Of a DNA stretch of 64,000 bases, positions 31,484-38,937 are shown piece after piece. Made by a program: the position numbers and the translations under genes. Within the stretch, counting starts at the first letter, position 1. Each line of letters opens with the position of its first letter. Below the pieces are notes generated by a model that was given only the letters and a program-made list of their open reading frames with translations, was not told the DNA's origin and ran no database searches. The stretch is from Hymenobacter pini. GTDB taxonomy: Bacteria > Bacteroidota > Bacteroidia > Cytophagales > Hymenobacteraceae. The stretch spans positions 868,001-932,000 of the forward strand of contig NZ_JAIZZH010000003.1 in NCBI RefSeq assembly GCF_020421205.1, written 5' to 3'.

Positions 31484-31774
31484 ATGCGAAACAACACCCT
31501 GGACCAACCAGCCTTCCCCAGCGAAGCCATCTTCGTGAAGGACCCCATTACCGGCCACGAGCTGGACATGCAGCCCCTGCTCAAGCTGCTGCACGAGCGG
31601 TACCGCAACGACAAGGACTACCTCGTCGAGGCCCTTGAGGAAACTTCCTCCTACCTCATTCACGAGGAAACCGAGTGTGATTCGGCCCGCAAGCTGCGCC
31701 GCATCCTGGGCGTGGTTAACAGCCTCACCACCGCCATCGACAGCATCACTACTCGCAAGTGCAGCCGCGTATGA
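31484..31774 (+). CDS. Cassette 2 gene A, function unknown
   Basis: A 96-residue protein beginning MRNNTLDQP. The ATG at 31484 sits 24 nt after the RNA terminator, and its G starts the 12-nt match with the RNA loop. The core FVKDPITGHELDMQPLLKLLHERYRND is shared with the genes at 16598 and 27526. The second half is helical (KLRRILGVVNSLTTAIDSI). It overlaps gene B by ATGA. Function unknown. Confidence 0.72.
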   Translation: MRNNTLDQPAFPSEAIFVKDPITGHELDMQPLLKLLHERYRNDKDYLVEALEETSSYLIHEETECDSARKLRRILGVVNSLTTAIDSITTRKCSRV

Positions 31775-32064
31775 GCCAGCCCCCGGAAAAACTCGCCCCC
31801 GCCCACGAAAGCGCCTGCTTCCTGGCCTACATGGCCCTGCACAGCCGCGTGTCGGCCCCCGCCCTGGAGGAGCTACGCCAGCTGCTCCAGCACTACCCGC
31901 CCCGGCGCATTGCCCGCTGTCTGGCCGAGGCCCGCTCCCTCCTCACCGTGGAGGAAGAAGGCCCCCAGTTCAAGTATCACTACGTCGGCTACCAGCAGCT
32001 CCTTCTCGGCCTGCTGGACCTGGCCGATGCCGCCGATGCTTCCTCCCATGCCAACGCCGCCTAG
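31771..32064 (+). CDS. Cassette 2 gene B, function unknown
   Basis: A 97-residue helical protein overlapping gene A by four bases. Its middle (LRQLLQHYPPRRIARCLAEA) is basic, and its end resembles the cassette 1 protein B. Poorly conserved compared with C. No family recognised. Confidence 0.6.
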   Translation: MSQPPEKLAPAHESACFLAYMALHSRVSAPALEELRQLLQHYPPRRIARCLAEARSLLTVEEEGPQFKYHYVGYQQLLLGLLDLADAADASSHANAA

Positions 32065-32066
32065 CT

Positions 32067-32267
32067 ATGGGAGCCACCGAAGAACCCCAGGACCAGCCCA
32101 ACCTGCCCCTCGTGCGCCCCGCCACCCTCACCGATCAGGAGCTCTGGCTCCTCTGTGAGCGGTACGGCATCTCCTTCACCCCGCCTACCGCCCGCGACAT
32201 GCAGTTCGCCGGCATCATCAAGGCCCTGGAGGAGCTAGCCGAACACCTCGGCCACCGCCCGAGGTAA
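32067..32267 (+). CDS. Cassette 2 gene C, function unknown
   Basis: A 66-residue protein closely similar to the cassette 1 copy at 17185 (shared blocks WLLCERYG, FTPPTARD, EHLGHRPR). It starts 2 bp after the B stop. A terminator follows at 32284-32317. The conservation of C against the drift of B suggests C is the core function. Confidence 0.65.
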   Translation: MGATEEPQDQPNLPLVRPATLTDQELWLLCERYGISFTPPTARDMQFAGIIKALEELAEHLGHRPR

Positions 32268-32283
32268 CTCATCTACCACAAGC

Positions 32284-32317
32284 AAAAAGCCACGCCTGCA
32301 TTGGGCGTGGCTTTTTT
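32284..32317 (+). terminator. Terminator after cassette 2 genes A-B-C
   Basis: AAAAAGCCACGCC and GGGCGTGGCTTTTTT arms with a short loop. Confidence 0.88.
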
Positions 32318-32326
32318 GTTAATTAT

Positions 32327-32344
32327 TGATACATATATGTATCA
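32327..32344. promoter_or_regulatory. Perfect 18-bp palindrome upstream of KilA-N gene (operator-like)
   Basis: TGATACATATATGTATCA is a perfect palindrome 58 bp before the KilA-N ATG; a TACATTTG box (32364-32371) lies between. Such a site would suit a dimeric repressor controlling the KilA-N gene. Confidence 0.5.
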
Positions 32345-32402
32345 CTTTAGAATCAAAACAACATACATTTGGCTCATTATCGTATCAAAAACAATTCAAC
32401 AC

Positions 32403-32999
32403 ATGAGCACAACTGCACTTGAATTCTATTATGATGAACAAGTCGTCGAGTTCGACCTGTCAGGCGAAGACGTCATGGTTAACGCCACTGAAATGGGTAA
32501 AATCTTCGGCAAGCGCCCCATTGATTTCCTGCGTCAAGAACACACCAAGCGCTTCATAGAGGAAATGAAAACCGCGTTTCCAGCGTTTGCGAGTGTGGCT
32601 CCCACACTCGCAAACGCTGGAAACGCGGTTTTGCGTCAGCAAAATCAGCTTGCAAGTGAGGCTAGCATCGTCCGAACTGTCAACCTTGGGCAGGCAGAGG
32701 GCGGTGAAACTTGGATGCACCGCCTCCTAGCCTTGAAGTTTGCCGCATGGCTGGAGCCTCGTTTCGAAGTCTGGATTTACCAGACGATTGACAAAGTACT
32801 ATTCGAGAATGCTCGCAAAACCAATGAAGTGCTACGAGAGAAAATCCGACTGACCAGCCGGCGCGATGAGCTAGTGCAGGAGCTACAATCTTACCCAGCG
32901 TTCCAAGAATACCGCCAAATAGAGTCTACTCTCCGCACAGTAGGCAGCCGCATTGCCCGTAACAACGCAAGCCAACTGGACATCTTCAGAGGTCGATAG
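32403..32999 (+). CDS. KilA-N domain DNA-binding protein
   Basis: The ATG at 32403 (MSTTALEFYYDE) gives 198 residues. The KilA-N fold is seen in VNATEMGKIFGKRPIDFLRQ near residues 28-45 and in GGETWMHRLLALKFAAWLEP near 101-120. KilA-N proteins of phages bind DNA and often act as anti-repressors or regulators. The C-terminal part is a helical, Arg-rich tail. Between the two blocks the gene contains a perfect 31-bp inverted repeat (32568-32632) that codes for an inserted Ala-rich peptide; see the separate entry. It is likely cargo of cassette 2. Confidence 0.8.
   Translation: MSTTALEFYYDEQVVEFDLSGEDVMVNATEMGKIFGKRPIDFLRQEHTKRFIEEMKTAFPAFASVAPTLANAGNAVLRQQNQLASEASIVRTVNLGQAEGGETWMHRLLALKFAAWLEPRFEVWIYQTIDKVLFENARKTNEVLREKIRLTSRRDELVQELQSYPAFQEYRQIESTLRTVGSRIARNNASQLDIFRGR
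32568..32632. repeat. Perfect 31-bp inverted repeat inside KilA-N coding sequence
   Basis: Arms 32568-32598 and 32602-32632 are exact complements, with a CTC loop. The reading frame is kept through it. It lies in a variable loop of the KilA-N domain. The full hairpin is 65 bp. Confidence 0.9.
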
Positions 33000-33000
33000 C

Positions 33001-33026
33001 ACCTGGGGTATCTGAACAGACACCCC
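33001..33026 (+). terminator. Hairpin after KilA-N gene
   Basis: GGGGT.TCTG and AGA.ACCCC arms just after the stop codon; no T-run follows, so the strength is uncertain. Confidence 0.45.
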
Positions 33027-33072
33027 AGCGTTGACGAGCGTAGTAGATGCATCTAACAGAGATTGATTTTGG

Positions 33073-33108
33073 GTAGGATGAACACGCTGAACAGCGTGTT
33101 CATCCTAC
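33073..33108. repeat. Perfect 16-bp hairpin repeat in intergenic region
   Basis: GTAGGATGAACACGCT and its exact complement flank a GAAC loop. Flanking TGCATCTA (33047 onward) and TAGATGCA (33111 onward) extend the pairing. It lies between KilA-N and the cyclase-like gene. Confidence 0.8.
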
Positions 33109-33155
33109 TGTAGATGCAAGAGTACCAACCTGAGTTTAGCTACTTAAGCAAGAAT

Positions 33156-33191
33156 AAAAATGCCCGCTCCTAGTAAGGAGCGGGCATTTTT
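33156..33191. terminator. Bidirectional terminator before cyclase-like gene
   Basis: AAAAATGCCCGCTCC and GGAGCGGGCATTTTT arms around TAGTAA. Symmetric A and T tracts on each side. Confidence 0.85.
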
Positions 33192-33228
33192 ATACATTGG
33201 AGATTCAACTAAATCTCATCAAAATTTT

Positions 33229-33972
33229 ATGCAAACAGGTGTTATAACCCTGCTGGATATTCTTGGCTGGAAAGGTGTTTGGCAAAGACAGAGGGACCAA
33301 GACCCACTGGCAAATTTACAAAGCATACTAGCTGTTGCTGAAGAACATTCTGCTTTCCTCGGTGCTAGTGGAAGGCACAAATATGAAGTTGTCAGTATCT
33401 CTGATACAATAGCGCTAGTCAGCTATCCGGCGAATGACAAAAGACACGAGCGTGATCAAATACTTGAGCACGGTATCATATCTGGCTTACTCATCCGATA
33501 TTCCATAATTCATGGTATACCGTTACGCGGAGCTACTAGCGTAGGCGAGTTTTCCAAACAGGGCAATGCTTTAATAGGCCCAGCAGTTGACGAAGTCGCT
33601 TCATGGTACGAAGCCGTAGACTGGATAGGTGTGATTACGTGCCCATCAATCTATCTCAGCTTGGATACTTACAATGCGATAGATGGGCATAAAATTGAAT
33701 CTGTCTACAGCAAATACAAAGTTCCTCTCAAAACCAAGCCAACTGAATCTCTTGCAGTTAAGTGGCCAATGATCTGGAAGCAATCTGTAGATGAACTAGA
33801 GAAGTTTGGGATGAAAAATACCAAATCGTTGGGGCTAGAAGCGAGAACTCGCAATGAGTTAGTGGATTACTTCCTAAAAATGGGTCCATTATCTCCAGAT
33901 ATATATCCCAAATACTCTAACACTATTGAATTTTATAAGTATGTCACGGAGCAGCTTAAACCCACTAAATAG
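33229..33972 (+). CDS. Nucleotidyl cyclase-like protein, accessory
   Basis: The ATG at 33229 (MQTGVITLLDILGW) is preferred to the ATG at 33160, which lies in the terminator hairpin. The 247-residue protein has LLDILGWKGVW near the start, VSISDTIALVSYP near residue 60 and PLRGATSVGEFSKQGNALIGPAVDEVASWYEA near 105-135. These resemble the strand-loop order of class III nucleotidyl cyclases (D-I-G-F, then RG...G, then G..v..A). Homologous sequences with such blocks occur in phage-defence loci (Pycsar-type), but key catalytic residues were not confirmed. It is AT-rich relative to the tail genes and is likely accessory. Confidence 0.5.
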   Translation: MQTGVITLLDILGWKGVWQRQRDQDPLANLQSILAVAEEHSAFLGASGRHKYEVVSISDTIALVSYPANDKRHERDQILEHGIISGLLIRYSIIHGIPLRGATSVGEFSKQGNALIGPAVDEVASWYEAVDWIGVITCPSIYLSLDTYNAIDGHKIESVYSKYKVPLKTKPTESLAVKWPMIWKQSVDELEKFGMKNTKSLGLEARTRNELVDYFLKMGPLSPDIYPKYSNTIEFYKYVTEQLKPTK

Positions 33973-33993
33973 TCATTAGATAAGAAGGGGGTA

Positions 33994-34023
33994 GGTAGAT
34001 CATCTACTTATGGTCTATCTACC
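33994..34023. terminator. Convergent terminator between cyclase-like gene and integrase
   Basis: GGTAGAT and ATCTACC arms; lies at the 3' ends of the two convergent genes. Confidence 0.5.
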
Positions 34024-35308
34024 CCAATCTATCTAAAGTATCCAGTCGGTCTATTTCAGCTTGCTTCATGGCCTCGTCAACATGCACATACTTCATTGTC
34101 ATGCTTAGCTTCTTGTGCCCCATTAACTTTTGAAGCACCTCCAATCGTCCACCCTTTCGCATGAAATGGGTAGCAAATGTTTCACGGCCGATGTGATGAT
34201 GCAGGCGGGTTTTGATGCCTAGCACCCCGCCTATTCTTTGGAGCGTTCGGTTGGTGTATTGGTCAGTATAGAGAAAGAAGCCATCGGTACCATTCTCGGC
34301 CCGGCTTTCCTCCAGGTAACGCAGGGCTTTCTTGGTGATGGGTAGCAGTAGCTCCTTCTCATCGTAGCGGTAGGTCTTATGCACCTTCAACTCTACCAGT
34401 TGGCCCACTACTTTGGCTTCCCCCATGCGCTTCAAATCCCCAAGACGAAGGCCGCAGTTGCAGCTGAAGAGAAACTTCTGCAACATCCGCCGATGCGTTG
34501 AGCCTGGCTCCGTCTGCGTATAGTACAGTTCCAGAGCCGCCAGTTCATCCTCCCCCAGTGCTTTCCATTTACCCGCCACCACGGAGTTAATGAAGTATTC
34601 ATACGGGTCTTCAAAGGCAATCTTGTCGCGCCGGGCCAGTTCTAGATACGTCTTCACATTCCGGTGCCGCCCCGAGCGAGTATTGATGCAGCTTTTATGC
34701 ACCTTCTTCAGCCACGCATCAAAATCACCCGCAAACTTGTGGGTGAAGAGATGGAAGGGGAGCATCGGGGTCTTGGTCTCTCCTTTCCCGAGTTGGTTGC
34801 AGGGCAACGTGCGGGCAAACTCCTGCACCTTACGCCACGTGGTGACGTGCTTGATGCGCGTAGAGTCCGATATCTGTCCCTTCCTGGCCCTCTCCGCTAT
34901 CCGGGCCTCCATGTAGCTCAGGAAGTCGGCATTATTCGTTCCACTCGTGTACTGGCGCAAAAACTCGTCGGCCGTGAGTACCTGCCCACTGAGCCGGTAC
35001 TTGACGCAGATATCATTGGCCCGGCCGCGGGCCTGGCCAATTAGTAGGTTGTAGTCCTGAGCCATCTGCTCCAGAGGCTGGCCCAGCATCGCCTCTGTGT
35101 GGGCTAGGAGTTCTTTATAGCCCTTGGGCCTGTTCTTCGTGAGCCGCGCCAAGCACCACCCCGCTTCCTCATCAAACAGGAACGCTGGCCAGGCTATGTC
35201 TAGTGGCAGCAGCAGCACCTTACGGTTGATGATGACCTGCAAGCGCAGGGTGTTCAACCCGTTCTTCTGTGCAGGTTTACGGAGGCTGATGGACGCAGTA
35301 AAACTCAC
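34019..35308 (-). CDS. Tyrosine-type site-specific integrase
   Basis: A 429-residue recombinase. The N-terminal SAM-like core-binding region is followed by the catalytic domain: an Arg in GLRLGDLKRM, H-x-x-R in HIGRETFATHF, then GHKKLSMTMKYVHV with the His and the nucleophile Tyr. It is the family usual in Bacteroidota prophages and ICEs, with a C-terminal box of this kind. It reads leftward, away from tRNA-Leu, with its start near the attachment site. It inserts the phage into the chromosome. It shares the terminator at 33994-34023. Confidence 0.93.
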   Translation of the reverse strand: MSFTASISLRKPAQKNGLNTLRLQVIINRKVLLLPLDIAWPAFLFDEEAGWCLARLTKNRPKGYKELLAHTEAMLGQPLEQMAQDYNLLIGQARGRANDICVKYRLSGQVLTADEFLRQYTSGTNNADFLSYMEARIAERARKGQISDSTRIKHVTTWRKVQEFARTLPCNQLGKGETKTPMLPFHLFTHKFAGDFDAWLKKVHKSCINTRSGRHRNVKTYLELARRDKIAFEDPYEYFINSVVAGKWKALGEDELAALELYYTQTEPGSTHRRMLQKFLFSCNCGLRLGDLKRMGEAKVVGQLVELKVHKTYRYDEKELLLPITKKALRYLEESRAENGTDGFFLYTDQYTNRTLQRIGGVLGIKTRLHHHIGRETFATHFMRKGGRLEVLQKLMGHKKLSMTMKYVHVDEAMKQAEIDRLDTLDRLG

Positions 35309-35338
35309 GTGTTAAACATTTGTCAAACAATTGACGCA

Positions 35339-35397
35339 AAAAAGCCGTCTCCAACCTGCGTTTCCGAGCTGGAAACGAGGTTGGAGACGGCTTTTTG
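35339..35397. terminator. Strong bidirectional hairpin between integrase and tRNA-Leu
   Basis: AAAAAGCCGTCTCCAACC and GGTTGGAGACGGCTTTTT arms; an inner CGTTTCC/GGAAACG hairpin fills the loop. It ends tRNA transcription and isolates the integrase promoter. Confidence 0.88.
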
Positions 35398-35417
35398 CGT
35401 GCCCGGAGGCTAAAAAG

Positions 35418-35500
35418 TACCAGAGACGGGACTCGAACCCGTACGTCCGTGAAGACAAGGGATTTTAAGTCCCTCGTGGCTACCATTACACCACTCTGGC
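35418..35500 (-). tRNA. tRNA-Leu (TAA)
   Basis: Acceptor stem GCCAGAG/CTCTGGT, anticodon loop CTTAAAA with anticodon TAA, T-loop GGTTCGAGTCCC, and a short variable arm. The 3' CCA is not encoded. Its 3' end faces the integrase; phages often integrate at such ends. Confidence 0.93.
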
Positions 35501-35608
35501 AATTTGGTATTGGTTACCGCAACAAAGTAACGGCAAATTCGGCAAATGCCGACTGCAGATACCGGCCTTTTCTGGCCCTGTCCTGCGAAAACCGACTTAC
35601 CATAAAGC

Positions 35609-35641
35609 AAAAGACCCTGCTGAATAAGCAGGGTCTTTTTT
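35609..35641 (-). terminator. Terminator downstream of tRNA-Gly
   Basis: AAAAGACCCTGCT and AGCAGGGTCTTTTTT arms with a GAATA loop, lying between the two tRNA genes. Confidence 0.8.
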
Positions 35642-35643
35642 GG

Positions 35644-35716
35644 AGCGGGAGACGAGGTTCGAACTCGCGACCTCGACCTTGGCAAGGTCGCGCTCTACCA
35701 ACTGAGCTACTCTCGC
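35644..35716 (-). tRNA. tRNA-Gly (GCC)
   Basis: 73-nt tRNA with the GCGAGAG acceptor strand, GTTGGTAGAGC D-arm, TTGCCAA anticodon loop and GGTTCGAACC-type T-arm. One A.C mismatch occurs in the acceptor stem. CCA is not encoded. Confidence 0.9.
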
Positions 35717-35908
35717 TTTCGATCTTGGCGCCGTAGTGGCGTTTTGATGTGACAAAGGTAGTACAGGAATCCTTGAAGTCAAGAGCCTCCACCAAAAAAA
35801 ACTGCTCTTTTCGACGAAAAAGGGCATTAGCAACTGATTTTCAGCCAGAAAATTTTTCAGAAAAACCACCCTGAATACGTCATCAACTAACCCGCACTCA
35901 ACATTTCA

Positions 35909-35964
35909 CCCCGCCCTCCCCCGGCTTACCGCACCAGAAATGCGGGAGCCGGGGGAGGGCGGGG
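35909..35964. terminator. Terminator downstream of mutS
   Basis: Perfect 18-bp GC-rich arms (CCCCGCCCTCCCCCGGCT and complement) with a 20-nt loop, 29 bp after the mutS stop codon. The T-run on the minus strand is short. Confidence 0.75.
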
Positions 35965-35992
35965 CGAAAAAATGGCAACAACCAGCGGCTGG

Positions 35993-38791
35993 TTACTTGC
36001 CAGCGGCGGCCAGCTTCAACTCGTTTAGTTTCAGCAGGGCCTCAATGGGCGTCAGGGTGTTCACGTCGAGGCGGTCGAGCAACTCCCGGATTTTCTCCAG
36101 GGCCGGGTCGGCGGGCTCGAACATACTCAGCTGCAGATTGGGCCGGGGGGCATTGTGGACGGCGGCGGCAGGCTGGGCTTTGGGGCCTTTGGCTGCTGCG
36201 GGGCGGGTTGCGGAGGGCTGTCCGTTCAGGGGCACCACCTTGCCACCCGTTTCATCATCCAGGCCAGCCAGTACGTCGTCAAATTCCGTGGACTGGTCCG
36301 TATCGACGCCCGCCGAGGTGCGCTCCTGCTCCAGGTGGTGCATGATTTCGTTGGCGCGCAGCACCACGGAGGTAGGCATACCGGCCATGCGGGCCACGTG
36401 AATCCCGAAGCTGTGCTCGGAGCCGCCCGCCCGCAGCTTACGCAGGAACAGGATGCGGCCATCGGCTTCCTTTACGGCCACGTTGTAGTTGCGCACCCGC
36501 GGGCAGTCGTCGGCCAGCTGGTTGAGCTCGTGGTAGTGGGTGGCAAACAGGGTTTTGGCCCGGGCCTTGGGCGAGTTGTGCAGGTGCTCCACAATGGCCC
36601 AGGCAATGCTGATACCATCGTAGGTGCTGGTGCCGCGCCCGATTTCGTCCATTAGCACCAGGCTCCGGTCGGAGAGGTTGTTGAGGATGGAGGCAGTTTC
36701 GGTCATCTCCACCATAAAGGTACTCTCGCCCTTGCTCAGGTTGTCGGAGGCCCCCACGCGGGTGAAAATCTTGTCGATTACGCCCACGTGCGCCGCATCG
36801 GCGGGCACGAAGGAACCGATCTGGGCCAGCAGCACAATCAGGGCGGTTTGGCGCAGCAGGGCCGATTTACCGGCCATGTTGGGGCCGGTAATCACCACAA
36901 TCTGCTGCTCGTCTTGGTTGAGGCAGATGTCGTTGGGGATGTACTGCTCGCCGGGGGGCAGCTGGCGCTCAATCACGGGGTGGCGGCCGGCCTTGATGTC
37001 GAGGTTGGTGGAATCATCCACCACCGGCTTCACGTAGCGGTGCTGGCGGGCGGTGGCGGCGAAGGAGGCCAGGCAGTCGGCTACGCCAATGGCACGGGCG
37101 TTCTGCTGAATCTGGGCCACGTACTCGGCGGCAAACAGCACCAGGTCGTTGTAGATTTTCTGCTCGATGACGAACAGCCGCTCCTCGGCGTGCAGGATTT
37201 TCTCCTCGTACACCTTCAGCTCCTCGGTGATGTAGCGCTCCGCGTTTACCAGCGTCTGCTTCCGAATCCAGGTGGTGGGCACCTTGTCCTTGTGGGCGTT
37301 GGTGACTTCAAGGTAGTAGCCGAACACCTTATTATAGGCCACCTTCAAGGACGAAATACCGGTTTCCTGAATGGCCCGCTGCTGGAGTTGAAACAGGTAG
37401 TCCTTGCCCGAGAAGGCCATCTGGCGCAGCTCGTCCAGCTCCCGGTCCACGCCGTCGTTCAGTACCCCGCCCTGGTTGGTGAGAATGGGCGCATCGGCCT
37501 TGATTTTGGTCTGGATTTCCTCGCGCAGGGCGGCGCAGGGGTTGAGCTGGTCGGCCAGCTTTTGCAGGGCCCGCACGCCGGAAGCGGCCAGCTGCTCCCG
37601 AATGGGCCCAATGGCCTCCAGGGCCCGGGCCAATTGCAGCAACTCGCGGGGGTTGATGCGGCGCACGGCCACCTTGGAAATCAGCCGTTCCAGGTCGCCG
37701 ATCTGGCGCAGGTGCTGCAGCAGGTTTTCCAGCAGCTCGGGGGTTTGCAGCAGAGCCTCCACCGTATCGAGGCGGCGCTGAATCTGGGCGGGCTCTTTTA
37801 GGGGCAGCACCACCCACTTGCGCAGCAGGCGGGCGCCCATGGGCGTCACCGTCTGGTCGAGGATGTCGATGAGGGGCACGCCGCCGGGGTGCTGGGGCTG
37901 CACCAGCTCCAGGTTGCGCACCGTAAACCGGTCGAGCCACACGTACTTATCCTCCTCCAGCCGCCCGATGCTGCCGATGTGGCCCACGTCGGTGTGTTTG
38001 GTCTCGGCCAGGTAGTGCAGGATGCAGCCGGCGGCCGTAATACCCTCGCGCAACCCGTCAATACCGAAGCCTTTGAGGGACGTGGTGTTGAAATGGCGGG
38101 TGAGCAGGTCGTAACCGTAATCAAAGCCGAATACCCATTCTTCCAAGGCGAAGTGGCAGTAGTCGGGCCCGAAGTTTTCCTCGAAGTCGCGGCGGCTTTT
38201 CTTGCAGAACAGTACCTCGGCCGGCTGGAAGTTCTGGAGCAGCTTGCCCAGGTATTCCAGGGTGCCCTGGGCCACCAGAAACTCGCCGGTGCTGATGTCC
38301 AGAAAAGAAATACCGGCCTCCTGTTTGCCCAAGTGCACGGCGCAGAGGTAGTTGTTGCTCTTGCGCTCCAGCACATTGTCGTGCAGGCTCACGCCGGGCG
38401 TTACCAGTTCCGTTACGCCCCGCTTCACCAGTCCCTTGGCCTGCTTGGGGTCTTCGAGCTGGTCGCAGATGGCCACGCGCTGCCCGGCCCGCACCAGCTT
38501 GGGCAGGTAGTTGTCGAGGGCGTGGTGGGGGAAGCCGGCCAGCGGGGTTTCGGAGGAAGTGCCCGCGCCGCGCTTGGTGAGGGTAATATCCAGGATACGG
38601 GAGGCCGTGACGGCATCCTCCCCGAAGGTTTCGTAAAAGTCGCCCACCCGGAACAGCAGCACCGCGCCGGGGTACGTCTGCTTCAGCTGGTAATACTGCT
38701 GCATCAGGGGCGTATCGGTTACGGGCGCGGGCCCCAGGGAGCCGTGCGTGCGGATAGGCTTTTTGGTAGAATCGGCGGATTTGGTTTTCAC
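35993..38791 (-). CDS. mutS: DNA mismatch repair protein MutS
   Basis: A 932-residue MutS. The N-terminal mismatch-binding domain has VLLFRVGDFYETFGEDA (Phe-x-Glu motif). Connector and core domains follow. The C-terminal ATPase has Walker A GPNMAGKSALLRQ, then DEIGRGTSTYDG (Walker B) and ATHYHEL. It recognises mispaired bases and recruits MutL. The start GTG at 38791 has an alternative only downstream. A C-terminal Ala/Pro linker is followed by a helical tail. A 25-bp inverted repeat lies upstream. Confidence 0.97.
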   Translation of the reverse strand: MKTKSADSTKKPIRTHGSLGPAPVTDTPLMQQYYQLKQTYPGAVLLFRVGDFYETFGEDAVTASRILDITLTKRGAGTSSETPLAGFPHHALDNYLPKLVRAGQRVAICDQLEDPKQAKGLVKRGVTELVTPGVSLHDNVLERKSNNYLCAVHLGKQEAGISFLDISTGEFLVAQGTLEYLGKLLQNFQPAEVLFCKKSRRDFEENFGPDYCHFALEEWVFGFDYGYDLLTRHFNTTSLKGFGIDGLREGITAAGCILHYLAETKHTDVGHIGSIGRLEEDKYVWLDRFTVRNLELVQPQHPGGVPLIDILDQTVTPMGARLLRKWVVLPLKEPAQIQRRLDTVEALLQTPELLENLLQHLRQIGDLERLISKVAVRRINPRELLQLARALEAIGPIREQLAASGVRALQKLADQLNPCAALREEIQTKIKADAPILTNQGGVLNDGVDRELDELRQMAFSGKDYLFQLQQRAIQETGISSLKVAYNKVFGYYLEVTNAHKDKVPTTWIRKQTLVNAERYITEELKVYEEKILHAEERLFVIEQKIYNDLVLFAAEYVAQIQQNARAIGVADCLASFAATARQHRYVKPVVDDSTNLDIKAGRHPVIERQLPPGEQYIPNDICLNQDEQQIVVITGPNMAGKSALLRQTALIVLLAQIGSFVPADAAHVGVIDKIFTRVGASDNLSKGESTFMVEMTETASILNNLSDRSLVLMDEIGRGTSTYDGISIAWAIVEHLHNSPKARAKTLFATHYHELNQLADDCPRVRNYNVAVKEADGRILFLRKLRAGGSEHSFGIHVARMAGMPTSVVLRANEIMHHLEQERTSAGVDTDQSTEFDDVLAGLDDETGGKVVPLNGQPSATRPAAAKGPKAQPAAAVHNAPRPNLQLSMFEPADPALEKIRELLDRLDVNTLTPIEALLKLNELKLAAAGK

Positions 38792-38802
38792 GAGTAAGGA
38801 AT

Positions 38803-38891
38803 GTAGCGCGAAGCCTTTGCTTCGCGTATCGGGGGACGGCGGGCGGCAAAAAAGCCGTTCAACAGCACGCGAAGCAAAGGCTTCGCGCTAC
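38803..38891. repeat. 25-bp inverted-repeat pair (REP-like) between mutS and RNA methyltransferase
   Basis: Arms at 38803-38827 and 38867-38891 are exact complements. Each arm is itself a palindrome, CGCGAAGC-CTTT-GCTTCGCG. This is the form of a repetitive extragenic palindrome. Confidence 0.85.
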
Positions 38892-38924
38892 GGGCCCAAC
38901 AGCCGCCACCAGCGCCGGTGTTCC

Positions 38925-38932
38925 TACCTTTG
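38925..38932 (+). promoter_or_regulatory. Host -7 box TACCTTTG upstream of RNA methyltransferase
   Basis: TACCTTTG lies 5 nt before the ATG at 38938. This is the Bacteroidota TAnnTTTG pattern and suggests a very short leader. Confidence 0.5.
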
Positions 38933-38937
38933 CCGGT

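Larger units (their letters stand above)
1..35417. mobile_element. Prophage of a tailed phage, left end outside window
   Basis: Terminase, portal, capsid, prohead protease, tape measure, holin, endolysin, spanin and a tyrosine integrase all lie between the window start and tRNA-Leu. Nearly all genes run rightward, with four-base ATGA overlaps at many junctions; the exceptions are the 13747-16268 island and the integrase. The right boundary is inferred from the integrase, whose start codon faces the tRNA-Leu 3' end at 35418. The left attachment site is not in the window, so the att core cannot be read. Tail module and tape measure suggest a siphovirus or myovirus; no sheath gene was recognised. 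Confidence 0.93.

Noticed and set aside
33160..33228. ATG at 33160 as start of the cyclase-like protein
   Set aside because: The segment is a perfect terminator hairpin; the sequence resembling the family starts at 33229.
35993..38797. Long rightward open frames across mutS
   Set aside because: They run antisense to a clear MutS and arise from GC-rich codon use.
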